The notes under the pieces: model-generated
What the model was told of the DNA's origin: nothing
Database searches by the model: none
The model's input: the letters and a program-made list of their open reading frames with translations, nothing else
Made by a program: the position numbers and the translations under genes
Shown here: positions 20,307 through 30,441 of the stretch, one piece after another
Layout: every line of letters begins with the position of its first letter
Position numbering within the stretch: the stretch's first letter is position 1
Origin: Halolamina pelagica
GTDB taxonomy: Archaea > Halobacteriota > Halobacteria > Halobacteriales > Haloferacaceae
Length of the DNA stretch: 64,000 nt
Direction of reading: 5' to 3'
Assembly (NCBI RefSeq): GCF_001307315.1
Contig: NZ_LGUC01000002.1
Location: 248,001 to 312,000, forward strand

Positions 20307-20561
20307 GGGTTCCAGCGCATTACGCACCCATGACTAACGCGGGGGGTAATAGTTTTACGCGGATTCAGGCGGCTCTATTGGGCGAACCGCAGGGGACGAG
20401 GACCTGATTCATGGGTCTGCCCGTCCCCCGAGTGTCGTCGAGGCAAAACTGAACGGCCGGCGGGGCCGTGAATCTGTGCCGTGGAGGGGGTTAGAACGGG
20501 GTCCCTCGACAGTTCGGCCCGAACTCCGAAGAGTGTAGTGTCCAGCTCGGCGGCACGGAGG

Positions 20562-20569
20562 CTTAAGTA
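20562..20569 (+). promoter_or_regulatory. Probable TATA box for CPBP protease gene
   Basis: CTTAAGTA is centred about 27 bases upstream of the ATG at 20593, which favours that start (MSNTVRSW) over an in-frame ATG at 20578 and implies a leaderless transcript. Confidence 0.5.
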
Positions 20570-20592
20570 GGCGCTCCATGAGAGCAAACGTC

Positions 20593-21491
20593 ATGAGTAA
20601 CACAGTTCGCTCGTGGATCGATCGCCACCGCCTCCTGAGCTTCGTTGCGATCGCGTACGTCTTCACCTGGACGATTCAGGGGGCGCTCGCGTATTCAGGC
20701 ATGGAAGCGTCGTGGACGCACTCGATCCTGATCGGGTTGGGCGGGTTCGGCCCGCCGATCGGCGCCGCCGTCGTCATCTGGGCGTCCGGGGAAGCCTCCG
20801 CACCTGGGTCGGCCAGATGTTCAAGTGGCGTATCGGCGCGAAATGGTGGGCGCTGGCGCTCGGGCTCCCGCTCGTCATCCTCTCACTCGGCGTGGCGCTG
20901 TTCGTCCTCGCTGGCGGCCCGATCGATCTCACCGAGTTCGAGTCGCCGTTCATCTACCTGTTCGCGATGGCGTGGGGTACCGTCTGGGGTGGCGGGCAAG
21001 AAGATCTCGGGTGGCGCGGGTTCATGCTGCCCATTCTCCAAGACTCCTACAGCGCGCTCGCGTCGAGCGCGATCGTCGGCGTCACCTGGGCCGCGTGGCA
21101 TCTCCCACTGTTTTTGAACGCGACGACGACGCACGGCGGCTGGCCGCTCTCACAACAGCTCCTCTGGCTGGTCTCGATCTTCGCTGGCTCCATCCTCTGG
21201 ACGTGGATGTACAACAGCACCGGCGGGAGCGTACTCGCGGTCGCGGTGTTCCACGCCGGCGTCAACGCGATGGGGATCTTCCACCCCGCCGACCAGGATG
21301 CGCTCGTCCCGAACGGTGTCCCCGACCCGTGGCTGAACCTCCTCGCCGAGATTACGGGGGCGCTCCCGCTCGTGCTGATCGCGCTGGTTCTGGTCGCCGT
21401 TTACGGGCCCAAACGGCTCGCCGCCCGTGAGCCACCGACGCCCCAACATGCTGGAGTTCCGGCGGAGCCGGAATCGGCGGCCGCGGAGTAG
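20593..21491 (+). CDS. CPBP-family intramembrane metalloprotease, one frameshift
   Basis: CAAX-protease/bacteriocin-processing-like (Abi) membrane protein of 300 codons after repair. It has eight or so hydrophobic segments and the conserved intramembrane motifs GGGQEDLGWRGFMLP (Glu and Arg), AWHLPLFL (His) and FHAGVNA (His), which bind the metal. The frame breaks in the G run at 20788-20791; one added base gives IWASGGSLRTWVGQMFKW. Members process prenylated proteins or peptides in eukaryotes and some bacteria; in haloarchaea the substrate is unknown. Confidence 0.87.
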
Positions 21492-21583
21492 CCCACCCAG
21501 CCTCGACGGCGTGACTCGGGTGAGCAAGGGGACAGCTACTGTTAATGTACTTCCGCACGATATTTCGGCTGAGGTACACACAG

Positions 21584-22164
21584 ATGAGCGCCATTCTGAT
21601 ACTCTACGGGACTGGTGAGGGGCAAACGGCGAAGATCGCCGAGCAGATCGCCGCCACGCTGGATGCGCGGGGCCACGAGCCGACGACCGTGAACGTCCGT
21701 GACCCCCGGACGCGTTCTCGCTAGGGGAGTACGACGCCGCCGTGGTGGGCGGGTCGATCCACGTCGGCAAACACCAGGACGACCTTCGCGAGTTCGTCAG
21801 CGAGCACCACGAGGCGCTCGCTGAGATGCCGACCGCGTTCTTCCAGGTGTCGCTGTCGTCGGCGACGGAGGAGAACCGCGAAGCGGCTGCCGGCTACGTC
21901 GAGACGTTCATCTCGGATACCGGATGGCATCCGGACCGGATCGCACAGTTCGGCGGCGCGCTCCGGTTCTCCGAGTACGGCTTTCTCAAACGCCTCATGA
22001 TGAAGCGGATCGCGAAAGATCTGCTTGAGGAGGAAACGTCGACATCGAGTGATGTCGAGTTCACCGACTGGAACGCCGTCGACGCGTTCGCGGCGGATGT
22101 CGCGTCGTTCGTCGAAGGGCGACTGGGCGTGCCGCCGGACGAGGCGGAGCCAGCCGGAAGATGA
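21584..22164 (+). CDS. Flavodoxin-domain protein (HemG-like), one frameshift
   Basis: FMN-binding flavodoxin fold of 194 codons after repair. It begins MSAILILYGTGEGQTAKIAEQI with the phosphate-binding loop, and after the break continues GEYDAAVVGGSIHVGKHQDDL, the pattern of menaquinone-dependent protoporphyrinogen oxidase (HemG-like) proteins, ending before the usual FTDW helix. The gap is in the run of five C at 21713-21717; one extra base gives RDPPDAFSLGEYD. Its stop overlaps the start of the next membrane protein gene (ATGA). A role in haem synthesis or general electron transfer is possible. Confidence 0.85.
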
Positions 22165-23023
22165 CCACGACACAGTCACCCGGATGGCTCAGTCGCCCGT
22201 ACGTGGTGGCGTCGACGCTCACGCTCGTTCTCGCCGTCGTCGCGACCGTCGTCGGGCTGTTCGTCCCGGGGTTCTACCGGGACGCGCCGGTGCTCCTTCC
22301 CCAACTGTACGGCCAGGACCTCCTGACGCTCGTCGTCGCCGTGCCCGCCCTCGCCGGCAGCCTCTACGCGGCGTACTCGGGCTCACTTCGTGGCTACGTC
22401 GTCTGGCTGGGGGTCACGGGCTACGTTCTCTACACGTACGCGTCCTACGCGTTTCTCACCGCGTTCAACGAGCTGTATCTGGTGTACGTCGCGCTGTTCG
22501 GGCTGTCGCTGTTCACGCTGATCGGCGGCGTCACCCGCGTCGATCCGTCGGCGCTACAGGCCGCACTCGACGACCACCCGGTTCGTGGCTACGTCGCGTT
22601 CCAACTCCTCGTCGCCGGGCTCGTCGCGCTCCTGTGGCTCGGTGAGGTCGGCCCCGCCAGCCTCGCCGGCACCAGACCCCCGAGCATCGCCGAAACGACG
22701 CTGCCGGTCCCCGTGATCCAGTCGATGGATCTGGCCGTCGTCGTTCCGGCCTTTGCCCTCTCGGCAGCGCTGCTCTGGAAGCAGCGCGTGTGGGGCTACG
22801 TGTTCACCGGCGTCCTCCTCGTCAAGGGGACGACGCTCGGGCTCGCCGTGCTCGCCATGATCGTGTTCCTGCTCCGGGACGGCCAGCCGGTCCCCTCCCG
22901 CAAATCGTCATCTTCGCGGTGCTGAGTGCCACTGGGCTCGCCCTCGTCACGCGATTCGTCCGCGCGATCCCGGGGCGCTTCGGCCCGGCGCGAGCGCACG
23001 GCGACGCCGACGCGCCGACGTAG
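22161..23023 (+). CDS. Membrane protein coupled to flavodoxin, one frameshift
   Basis: 287 residues after repair with about eight hydrophobic segments and few polar loops. It starts by ATGA overlap with the flavodoxin gene, so the two are translated together. The frame breaks in the C run at 22892-22895; repair gives QPVPLPQIVIFAVLSATGLAL, adding a last helix and a basic tail. I recognise no family with confidence. Confidence 0.7.
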
Positions 23024-23095
23024 GCGGCTTTCTGCGCTGGTCCACCGACGACAGGAGCGCGCGAGCGCCTCGACATCGCGGAATCCGGCACCGTG

Positions 23096-23102
23096 TTTAA
23101 TA
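23096..23102 (+). promoter_or_regulatory. Probable TATA box for MFS-like gene
   Basis: TTTAATA lies about 39 bases upstream of the chosen ATG at 23138, which would place the transcript start some 12-14 bases before the start codon. Confidence 0.4.
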
Positions 23103-23137
23103 CATGTGCGACGAGACCACGGAGCAAGACCCACCGA

Positions 23138-24445
23138 ATGGAGCTTCTCACGCATCTCCGGCGGCGTCGATGGCCGACAGTGGCCGGCTACGGGCTGTTC
23201 GTCGCGCTGATGGTCGCCGGCTACTACTACAACATAACGTTCGTCCAACTGGGGCTGATCGATCTCGGCACCCGCCTCGTCGGGCTGTCCGAGACCGCGG
23301 TCTCGATGTGGATGGCGACGCTCGCGCTGGTAACGCTCGTCGTCGCCGTGTTGACTGGCGTGACGATGGATCGACGGGGATGGAGCAACCAGTTCCGCAC
23401 GAAACTGCAGCTCCTGTTCGGCGTCGTCTGCGTCCAGTTCGTGCTCACGTTCGTCGCGCCGATGATCCGCACTGTTCCGGCGTTCGGTGTCTGGATCGTC
23501 GTTGCGTCGATCGGCCTCGGCGTCGGCTTTCCGGTCTCGTTCGCGCTCGCGATCGATCTCGTGCCCGTCCCGGACCGCGGCTACGTCGCCGCCGGGATCA
23601 CCGCGATCGCGTACTTTATCGCGAACGCGATCCCGCTCTCGTGGTCGATCGACGTGTTCAGTCGGCTGATGGTCGTCGCGATGGCGCCGGGGATCGTCGT
23701 GCTGGCCGTCCTCTCGTTTACCAGCTTCGACCGCCTCGACGCGATCCTCGACGCCCTGGCGTCGCAGTCCGACTCGTTCGGCACTGGGCGGTTCTGTGAC
23801 GACGAGCCGGTTCGAGCGCGGCAGCTATCGTTTGTCGTTCCGGTCGTCCTGATGTTCGGCGTGTTCTTCATCGACAGTCTCGGCTTCCTCCGGATCATCG
23901 ACACGCCCTCGCTCCTGTTGAGCTCCTGGCAGTCGCCCCAGCTCTCGACGCGCCTGTTCATCGCCGTCGCCCACGTCGTCGGGGCGGTGCTGGCCGGCGT
24001 CATCTACGCCAACTACTCGCTCTCGCGCATCTTCCTCTGGACGTTCGCGCTGTTCGCCCTCACGCACGTGATGTACACCTCCGACCTGCGGTTCGCCGCG
24101 GTGTTCCCCTCGATCGCCGGCGACGGGACCTCGCCGCTGAACCCCGCCCTGTACGCGATCGCCGTCAGCTTCTACACGACGCTGAACTTCGCGCTCTGGC
24201 CCGATCTCTCGACGCCCGAGACGATCGGTACCCACGCCGCGATCGGGATCGGCGTCGCCGGGTGGCTCGCCACGTTCTCCAGCACGGCGCTCGCGCTGTA
24301 CTTCCAGGCCGCCGAACTCACCCTCCTCTCACACCTGAACGTGGTGCAAGCGCTCTCCTTGCTGCTCCTGTTCGGGCTCGCGGTCGGGTTGTACGCGAGG
24401 CGGATGGTCGATCTCGCCCGGGCGGGTGGGGAGGTGGGCGCATGA
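23138..24445 (+). CDS. MFS-like membrane transporter
   Basis: 435 residues with about 11-12 hydrophobic segments and the loop TGVTMDRRGWSNQFRTK between segments 2 and 3, resembling the basic loop of major facilitator proteins. A polar central loop (about residues 205-230) divides the protein in two. I chose the ATG at 23138 (MELLTHLRR) because the in-frame extension upstream is atypical and covers the probable promoter. Its stop overlaps the start of the bactofilin-like gene (ATGA). Substrate unknown. Confidence 0.65.
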   Translation: MELLTHLRRRRWPTVAGYGLFVALMVAGYYYNITFVQLGLIDLGTRLVGLSETAVSMWMATLALVTLVVAVLTGVTMDRRGWSNQFRTKLQLLFGVVCVQFVLTFVAPMIRTVPAFGVWIVVASIGLGVGFPVSFALAIDLVPVPDRGYVAAGITAIAYFIANAIPLSWSIDVFSRLMVVAMAPGIVVLAVLSFTSFDRLDAILDALASQSDSFGTGRFCDDEPVRARQLSFVVPVVLMFGVFFIDSLGFLRIIDTPSLLLSSWQSPQLSTRLFIAVAHVVGAVLAGVIYANYSLSRIFLWTFALFALTHVMYTSDLRFAAVFPSIAGDGTSPLNPALYAIAVSFYTTLNFALWPDLSTPETIGTHAAIGIGVAGWLATFSSTALALYFQAAELTLLSHLNVVQALSLLLLFGLAVGLYARRMVDLARAGGEVGA

Positions 24446-25314
24446 CACCGACAGAAGCGATCCCGTTGCTCGTCGTCGTCCTCCTGCTGGTCTCGATCGG
24501 CGGCGGTGACGTGGGGGCGATGTCGGTGACGTTCGAGGGCGACCACGAGGTCGACACGCGCGCGGACGTCCACGTCGTCGCCGGCGGGACTACTACCGTC
24601 CCGGACGACGCGACCCTCGACGGTGACGTGTACGTGATCGGCGGCACTGCGGCCGTCGACGGCACGGTCGACGGCGACGTGACTCTGCTCAACGGCAACC
24701 TTTCGGTCAGCGATGGCGCGACCGTCACCGGAACCGTCCAGTCGTACTCGGGGTCGGCGACCGTCAGCCCCGAGGCATCGGTCGGGCGAGTGTCGCAGTT
24801 CGAACCTCCCACGCCGTCGAGTTCGCCAACCCAGCGCGTCGGCGGGTTCCTCCTCCAGTTTCTCGGACTCGCCGCCTTCGGCTGGTGGCTGGTCGAGCGA
24901 CACCCACGCGTCGTCGCCAACGTCGGCGCGGCCATCAGCGACCACGCGCTCGTCAGTGGCGCCGTCGGCAGCCTCGGGGCGACGAGTCTGCTCGTCCTCT
25001 TCGTGTACATGGCGTTCACCCTGATCCTGCTCCCGCTGGCTATCGTCGGCCTGATCGCCGAGTTCCTGGTCATCCTCTACGGGCAGGCCGCCTTCGGCTA
25101 CCTCATCGGGACGCGGCTCCCGATCGAGCGCGACGGCGTCGCGACGGTCGCCGGCATCGGCGCCTTTCTGCTCCTCCTCGAACTCCTGGGCGCCGTCCCG
25201 TATCTCGGCGGGATCGCCCAGGTCGCCCTCGCCGTGGTCGGGTTCGGTGCCGTCCTGAACAGCTACTTCGGCCTCCAGCGGTTCGAACCCGTCACCATCC
25301 CGGGAGGGTCGTAG
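24442..25314 (+). CDS. Bactofilin-like polymer-forming domain with membrane anchor
   Basis: 290 residues. A signal-like hydrophobic N-terminus is followed by a beta-helical stretch at about 30-115 of short repeats (LDGDVYVIGGTAAVDGTVDG, DVTLLNGNLSVSDGATVTG), the hallmark of polymer-forming/bactofilin-like proteins. The C-terminal half has four hydrophobic segments. Such proteins may form an extracytoplasmic scaffold. It is translationally coupled to the MFS-like gene. Confidence 0.75.
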   Translation: MTPTEAIPLLVVVLLLVSIGGGDVGAMSVTFEGDHEVDTRADVHVVAGGTTTVPDDATLDGDVYVIGGTAAVDGTVDGDVTLLNGNLSVSDGATVTGTVQSYSGSATVSPEASVGRVSQFEPPTPSSSPTQRVGGFLLQFLGLAAFGWWLVERHPRVVANVGAAISDHALVSGAVGSLGATSLLVLFVYMAFTLILLPLAIVGLIAEFLVILYGQAAFGYLIGTRLPIERDGVATVAGIGAFLLLLELLGAVPYLGGIAQVALAVVGFGAVLNSYFGLQRFEPVTIPGGS

Positions 25315-25350
25315 CCACGTATTTGTCAACAGCGTACAACTGGTGGCAGT

Positions 25351-26007
25351 ATGGCTCCGGAACACGCGACTGGCCCGGTCGGGCGGCTCGCGACGCGGCT
25401 CGGGCGGTACATCAATCACGACGACGTGTTCGTCCGGTTCGTCGCCCTCTGGCTCGTCGTCGCTGGCGTGTTCACGACGGCGTGGGTTCTCAGCTACCTG
25501 TTCCTCCCGCAGGGCATTCTCCGTGGTGGGAACCCCACCGCCTCGCGGGCGTACGCGGGCTCAGTTTCACGGGAGTTCCTGACTCTGTTCGGGTGGAACG
25601 TAGCGATCTCCCTGGTCGCCGTCGCCGCGAACACGTTCCGGTCGGTGCACACGCCGCTCGGCTACGTCGTCCAAGTCGTCCAGGCGCCCCGCTACGGCGC
25701 AGTCTGGGGGACCGGCTCGCTCGCCATCGGGACGGGCGAGCGTATCGTGCCGTCCCTGGCCGTTCTCGTCGAGCGCAGCGGCCCAATGGAGATCACGGCG
25801 ATGGTGGCGATCGTCGTCGCGACGCGGGGCGTGATGGTCTGGCACCAGAAGTCCGGGCCGCGGTGGAAAGAGGAGTTCGAACGCGTCCGCTCTCCCAGGG
25901 ACTGGTCGCTGACGCGCGGGGAGTGGGCGCTGCTGGTCGGCGGCTACCTCCTGTTGGCGATCGCGTGCTACCGTGAGGCGGTCGCGATCGCCCTGGTGGC
26001 CGGGTGA
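25351..26007 (+). CDS. Membrane protein, weak resemblance to SpoIIM
   Basis: 218 residues with about five hydrophobic segments. The middle reads FLTLFGWNVAISLVAVAANT, then a small-residue stretch and IPS-like GERIVPSLAVLVERSGPMEI before another helix, which loosely recalls stage II sporulation protein M-like membrane proteins. The resemblance is by eye only. It lies 36 bases after the bactofilin-like gene on the same strand. Confidence 0.6.
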   Translation: MAPEHATGPVGRLATRLGRYINHDDVFVRFVALWLVVAGVFTTAWVLSYLFLPQGILRGGNPTASRAYAGSVSREFLTLFGWNVAISLVAVAANTFRSVHTPLGYVVQVVQAPRYGAVWGTGSLAIGTGERIVPSLAVLVERSGPMEITAMVAIVVATRGVMVWHQKSGPRWKEEFERVRSPRDWSLTRGEWALLVGGYLLLAIACYREAVAIALVAG

Positions 26008-26041
26008 GGGATGTGGACTGAAACGCGATGGGCCCGGAGCG

Positions 26042-26302
26042 CTATTCGTCGGCGAGCTGGATGCCACGCGCGATGACGTAGATCAACACGATCCCGGTGC
26101 CGAGAGCGAGAACGAACTGCGAGAGGATCGTGAACAGCCCCGCGAACACCGTGCTGCCACCGGCCAGCAGCCCGAGCAAAAACACGAGCACTGCCGCCGC
26201 CCCGAACAGCACGATGAGCGCGGCGAGCGGGAACAGCTCCGCGCGGATCTGACCGAGGTCCAACTCGCCCGATTCCTGGTCGATGAAGGGTTGTGACGAC
26301 AT
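26042..26302 (-). CDS. Small two-helix membrane protein
   Basis: 86 residues: a polar head (MSSQPFIDQESGELDLGQIR) and two strongly hydrophobic helices. A TATA-like box at 26326-26332 lies about 27 bases upstream of the ATG, supporting a leaderless start. It ends 34 bases from the convergent upstream gene. No function recognised. Confidence 0.65.
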   Translation of the reverse strand: MSSQPFIDQESGELDLGQIRAELFPLAALIVLFGAAAVLVFLLGLLAGGSTVFAGLFTILSQFVLALGTGIVLIYVIARGIQLADE

Positions 26303-26325
26303 AGTTGTTCTATGCTGACAAACCG

Positions 26326-26332
26326 TATATAG
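26326..26332 (-). promoter_or_regulatory. Probable TATA box for small membrane protein gene
   Basis: CTATATA read on the minus strand, centred about 27 bases upstream of the ATG at 26302. Confidence 0.55.
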
Positions 26333-26350
26333 CCACAGGGCCCCGAAACC

Positions 26351-27190
26351 CTAGCTCAGGTCCGCACGACGGAACCGTAGATACCCGACGGCGAGCGGCA
26401 CGACGGCCCACGCGACCAAGATGCCGAGGAACACCGCCGGGTCGAGGTACGCCGGCGCCGGGCCGCCGAGTCGTGCTTCCACGGCAGTGCCGGCTCCGAG
26501 CAACTGCCGCTGGACGAGCGCGTTGTACGCGCCGGTCGGGCTGAACCCCTGGAGGAGCAGGAACCACGCCGGGACTTCCTGGCCGGGCATCTCGCCGGTG
26601 ACCAACAAGTGAACGGCGTTGGGCGCCAGATCCCACAGCAGCGTCAGGCCGAGGTAGGCGGTGATCGCCAGCGTCATCGCTCGCGAGCGCGTCGACGTGA
26701 CGGCGGAGATCCCGATCGCGATGCCGACGAACGCGACGCCGAGCAGCACCGTCAACGCCGTCGTCCCGGCGAACGCGCTCACGGGGAGACCGCCGTACAG
26801 CGCTGCCGTGGCGACGCCGGAGACGACGAACCCGAGCGTGAGTCCGATCGCCACCACGCCGCTCCGGCCGAGAAACTTCCCGAACAGCAGTTCGCCCCGT
26901 GACGGCGGGAGCCCGAGAATCACCTTCAGGCTACCCGACTCCCGTTCACCGGCGATCGCGAGATAGGCGGCGATCAGCGCCATGATCGGGACGAGAATCC
27001 CCGCGAACTGCGAGGCGCCGCCGATCGCCATCTCGGGACCGCCGTCGGCGCCAGGAACGAGGAGGGAGATGCCCGCGGACAGCGACGTCATCACCGCGAT
27101 GATGGCCACGATCCCCCACATCATTCGGGACCGGAGCGCGTCGGCGAACTCCTTGCGGGCGATCGTCAGCCAGATCGGCTCGGGCGTCAT
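26351..27190 (-). CDS. ABC-2 type transporter permease
   Basis: 279-residue permease with six hydrophobic segments, starting with an amphipathic ARKEFADALRSRMMWG helix typical of ABC-2/NosY/NatB permeases, and the conserved loop GERESGSLKVILGLPPSRGE between helices 2 and 3. It pairs with the ATPase gene just upstream; start and stop overlap by four bases (ATGA). Likely exports a small molecule, lipid or drug. Confidence 0.88.
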   Translation of the reverse strand: MTPEPIWLTIARKEFADALRSRMMWGIVAIIAVMTSLSAGISLLVPGADGGPEMAIGGASQFAGILVPIMALIAAYLAIAGERESGSLKVILGLPPSRGELLFGKFLGRSGVVAIGLTLGFVVSGVATAALYGGLPVSAFAGTTALTVLLGVAFVGIAIGISAVTSTRSRAMTLAITAYLGLTLLWDLAPNAVHLLVTGEMPGQEVPAWFLLLQGFSPTGAYNALVQRQLLGAGTAVEARLGGPAPAYLDPAVFLGILVAWAVVPLAVGYLRFRRADLS

Positions 27191-28181
27191 CGCTCGCCCT
27201 CCGGGGCGTCGCCCTGGCGGGGCGCGTCGCCGGTGTAGGCGCTGAACAGATCCTCCAACGACGACTCCTCGATCGTCACGTCGAGTACCGCCGCCCCGTC
27301 GCTCCGTACTTGGTCGATCACGTCGACTTTCGCCGTCGCCTCGTCGACCCGGACACGGATGGTTCGGTCGTCGACGGCCACCTCGGAGACGCCGTTGATC
27401 TCCGCAAGCGTCAGCGAGTCCGGCACGGCATCGACCGTGAGGGTCACCGTCGATCCCGTGCCGAGCGCGTCGCGGAGCCCGTCGATCGAGTCGACGGCGA
27501 CGAGCTGGCCACGGTTGAGGATGCCGACGCGATCACAGACCGACTCGACCTGGCTGAGGATGTGGCTTGAGAAGAACACCGTCTTCCCCCGGTCGGCGTG
27601 ATCACGAGCGATCTCCCGGACGAGGCGAACGCCGTTGGGGTCGAGTCCCGACGACGGTTCGTCGAGGATGAGCAGCTCCGGATCGCCGACGAGCGCGATC
27701 GCGAGCGCCAACCGTTGCATCATCCCCTTCGAGTAGCCACCGACGACCCGCTCGGCAGCCGTCTTGTCGAGGCCGACTCGATCGAGGAGGTCGTCGACGT
27801 CGTCGCTCGCTCGTTTCAGCGAGATCGCGTACTCGAGATGTTTTCGGCCGGAGAGCCGGTCGTAGAGCCCGTACCCGTCCGGGAGGATGCCGACCCGTTC
27901 GTGGATCGCCCGCGTCTCCTGCTGAGCGTCGAACCCGAGCACCGTCGCAGTCCCGGCCGTCGGCCGGACGTAGTCCATGATCACGTCGATCGTGGTGGAC
28001 TTGCCGGCGCCGTTGGGGCCGAGGAAGCCGAATATCTCCCCTCGTACACCGTTAGGTCGACCCCGTCGACGGCCAGCACGTCCTCGCCGTAGCGTTTCGT
28101 CAAACCCGTCGTCTGGATGGCGATCGGCTCGTCGGCGACCGACACCTCCGCGTCTGCTTGTGAACGAAAACCCGTATCCAT
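27187..28181 (-). CDS. ABC transporter ATP-binding protein, one frameshift
   Basis: 331 residues after repair. Walker A is FLGPNGAGKSTT, the Q-loop region is ERVGILPDGYGLYDRLSG, the signature is GGYSKGMMQRL, Walker B is LLILDEPSSGLDPNG and the switch His is in FFSSHILSQVE. The C-terminal 90 residues form the small domain of NatA/CcmA-like exporters. The C run at 28038-28041 is one base short; repair gives VYEGEIFGFLGPNG. Much longer open frames on both strands here are artefacts of that break. Confidence 0.9.
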
Positions 28182-28205
28182 ACTGTCCGTACGGAGGGAG
28201 CCGCG

Positions 28206-28215
28206 AAAATACTAC
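28206..28215 (-). promoter_or_regulatory. Probable TATA box for the ABC-2 exporter operon
   Basis: AT-rich GTAGTATTTT read on the minus strand, about 28 bases upstream of the ATG at 28181. Confidence 0.45.
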
Positions 28216-28402
28216 CCTCTGGGTCGCAGCCGCTGAGAGAGCACCGGAGGGGGAGGGAGACTGCCGGCGGTTCTGCGCATCCGGATACCGACTATCGACG
28301 CGAGAGAGACACGCAACCGGCTGGCAGATGGCTCGCGCCCGCCGGCCTCGACGGCCCCGGTGGAGGGCAACAGTGAAGGGACCGTCCCGAGTCGTGCCAG
28401 CC

Positions 28403-30240
28403 ATGCCGGTCGAACTGTCGGGGGTGACCGTCGTTTTCCTCCTCATTCTCGCCGTGTTGGTGGCGTTCGTCACCGAGGTGGTACCGAACGACGTTACCGC
28501 GATCAGCGTGGTTGCCGCGCTCGTCATCCTCGAACCGTGGACCGGTGTGGGCACCCGCGCCGCGATCTCGGGGTTCGCCAACCCGGCGACGGTGACCATC
28601 ATGGCGATGTACATGCTCAGCGCGGGCGTCCAGAACACCGGGATCGTCCAGCGGCTGGGCGTCTACCTCGCGGGGTTCACTGCCGGCCGGGAGTTCCGCG
28701 CGCTCGTCGCCACCGTCTGCACGACCGGGCCTATCGCCGGCTTTGTCAACAACACGCCCGTCGTGGCCGTCTTCATCCCGATGGTCACTGATCTCGCCGA
28801 GAACGCGCAGATCAGCCCGTCGAAACTCCTCCTGCCGCTCTCTTACGCCGCCATCCTCGGCGGCACGCTCACGCTCGTGGGAACGTCGACGAACATTCTG
28901 GCCGGCGACTTCGCGCGGCTGCTCATCGACGGCCGCGACGGCATCGGGATGTTCGAGTTCACGAGCCTCGGCGTCGTCCTGCTCGGGGTCGGCCTGGCGT
29001 ACCTGCTGACGGTCGGCAGGCGACTCACGCCCGCACGGGTGGCCGTGGACAGCGACCCGGTCACGGAGTTCGATCTCGACAACTACCTCACGTTCATGGC
29101 CGTCCGACCGGAATCCGCCGCCGTCGGCATGAGCGTCGAGGCGTTCGACGCCGCCCATCCGGAGGTCAGGATCCTGCAGGCCCGCCGCGACGGCTCCGCC
29201 TACGCGGGGCCACACTCCGACCGCGTGCTCGAAGCGGGTGACGTGCTGGTCGTCCACGGCTCCGTCCAGGCGGTCAACCGGTTCCGCGAGGCGGCCGGGC
29301 TCGCCCACCGCGCCCGCGAGGCGGTGACTGGGGAGACGTTCGAGTCGGCGGCCACCGACGGCACGCTCGCGAAAGCGGTCGTCCCGGACGACTCGCCGTT
29401 CGTGGGCGAGACCGTCAGCGAGACCGGGCTCCACGACTACCACGAGACGAGCGTGCTCGCCGTGCGCCGCGGGGGCGACCTGTTCCGGACGGAGCTCGCC
29501 GACCGCACGCTGCAGGCGGGCGATCTCCTGCTCGTGCGGACGACCCCCGCGTCGATCCGGTACTTCACCGACACGGGCGATCTCGTCATCGCCGACGAGC
29601 GGGCGCTCGACCACCTGATGAGTACGGATATCGACGAGCTCGCCCCGCTCTCGCCGCAGACGCCGCTGGCTGTCGGGATCCTGGGCGGCGTCGTCGGTGC
29701 CGCCGCGCTGGACCTCCTCCCGATCGTGATCGCGGCGCTCGCCGGCGTCGTCGCGATGGTGGTCACGGGCTGTCTGACGACCGCGGATGCCTACGACGCC
29801 GTCTCTTGGAACGTCATCTTCCTGCTGGCGGGCGTGATCCCGCTCGGGATCGCGCTGGAGTCGACAGGCGGCGCGGCGGTGATCTCGGAACTGCTCGTCG
29901 CGACCGAGCGCGTCCTCCCGCTGCTCGGCGTGCTGTTCGTCCTGTACCTCGTTGCCAGCCTTCTGGCGAGCGTCATCACGTCGGTCGCGACGGCGGTGCT
30001 GATGATCCCGGTCGCCGTCGACGCGGCCGCACGGCTCGGCGCCAACGAGTTCGCGTTCCTGCTCGCGGTGATGTTCGCGTCGTCGACGTCGTTCATGACG
30101 CCGGTGGGCTACCAGACGAACTTGATGGTGTACGGTCCGGGTGGCTACGAGTTCACCGACTTCCTGCGAGTCGGCGGCCCGCTCCAGCTGCTACTCGCTG
30201 TCGTCGCGACGGCCGGGATCGCCGTCATCTGGGGGTCTAG
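28403..30240 (+). CDS. SLC13/DASS-family permease with two TrkA-C domains, frameshift at 3' end
   Basis: 612 residues after repair. N- and C-terminal blocks of hydrophobic helices carry the anion-transporter motifs GFVNNTPVVAVFIP and TLVGTSTNILAG, with a second-half counterpart FASSTSFMTPVGYQTNLMVY. Between them (about residues 205-400) lie two TrkA-C/RCK-C-like domains (VLEAGDVLVVHG, TLQAGDLLLVRT). Such proteins carry sulfate or dicarboxylates with sodium. The natural end is probably IAVIWGV then a stop at 30238-30240, reached by adding one G in the run at 30231-30235; otherwise an atypical tail of 55 residues follows. Confidence 0.85.
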
Positions 30241-30422
30241 CGGGGATGTCGTCGACGGCGTGTTCCTGATCGAGGCGGGGCGATCGTTCGAAACGTATTT
30301 TCCGTTAGTGGGTTCCCGCTGCCAACCAATATTGGCTGCCTGGCAGTTAGCGATGCGACTACGGGTGAAGACGACCGTATCCTGTCCTCCTCACCGACGA
30401 TATTAACTCCATGTAGAAGTAG

Positions 30423-30430
30423 CGATATAT
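30423..30430 (+). promoter_or_regulatory. TATA-like box upstream of histidine kinase
   Basis: CGATATAT-type AT-rich box 12-19 bases before the GTG start at 30442. The spacing is shorter than usual for a leaderless transcript, so either transcription starts inside the annotated gene or this is not the core promoter. Confidence 0.35.
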
Positions 30431-30441
30431 AGTGAAACCGT

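Noticed and set aside
27187-28638. Long open frame giving an ABC ATPase with a 200-residue N-terminal extension
   Set aside because: The extension is antisense to the SLC13 gene and appears only because of the break at 28038-28041.
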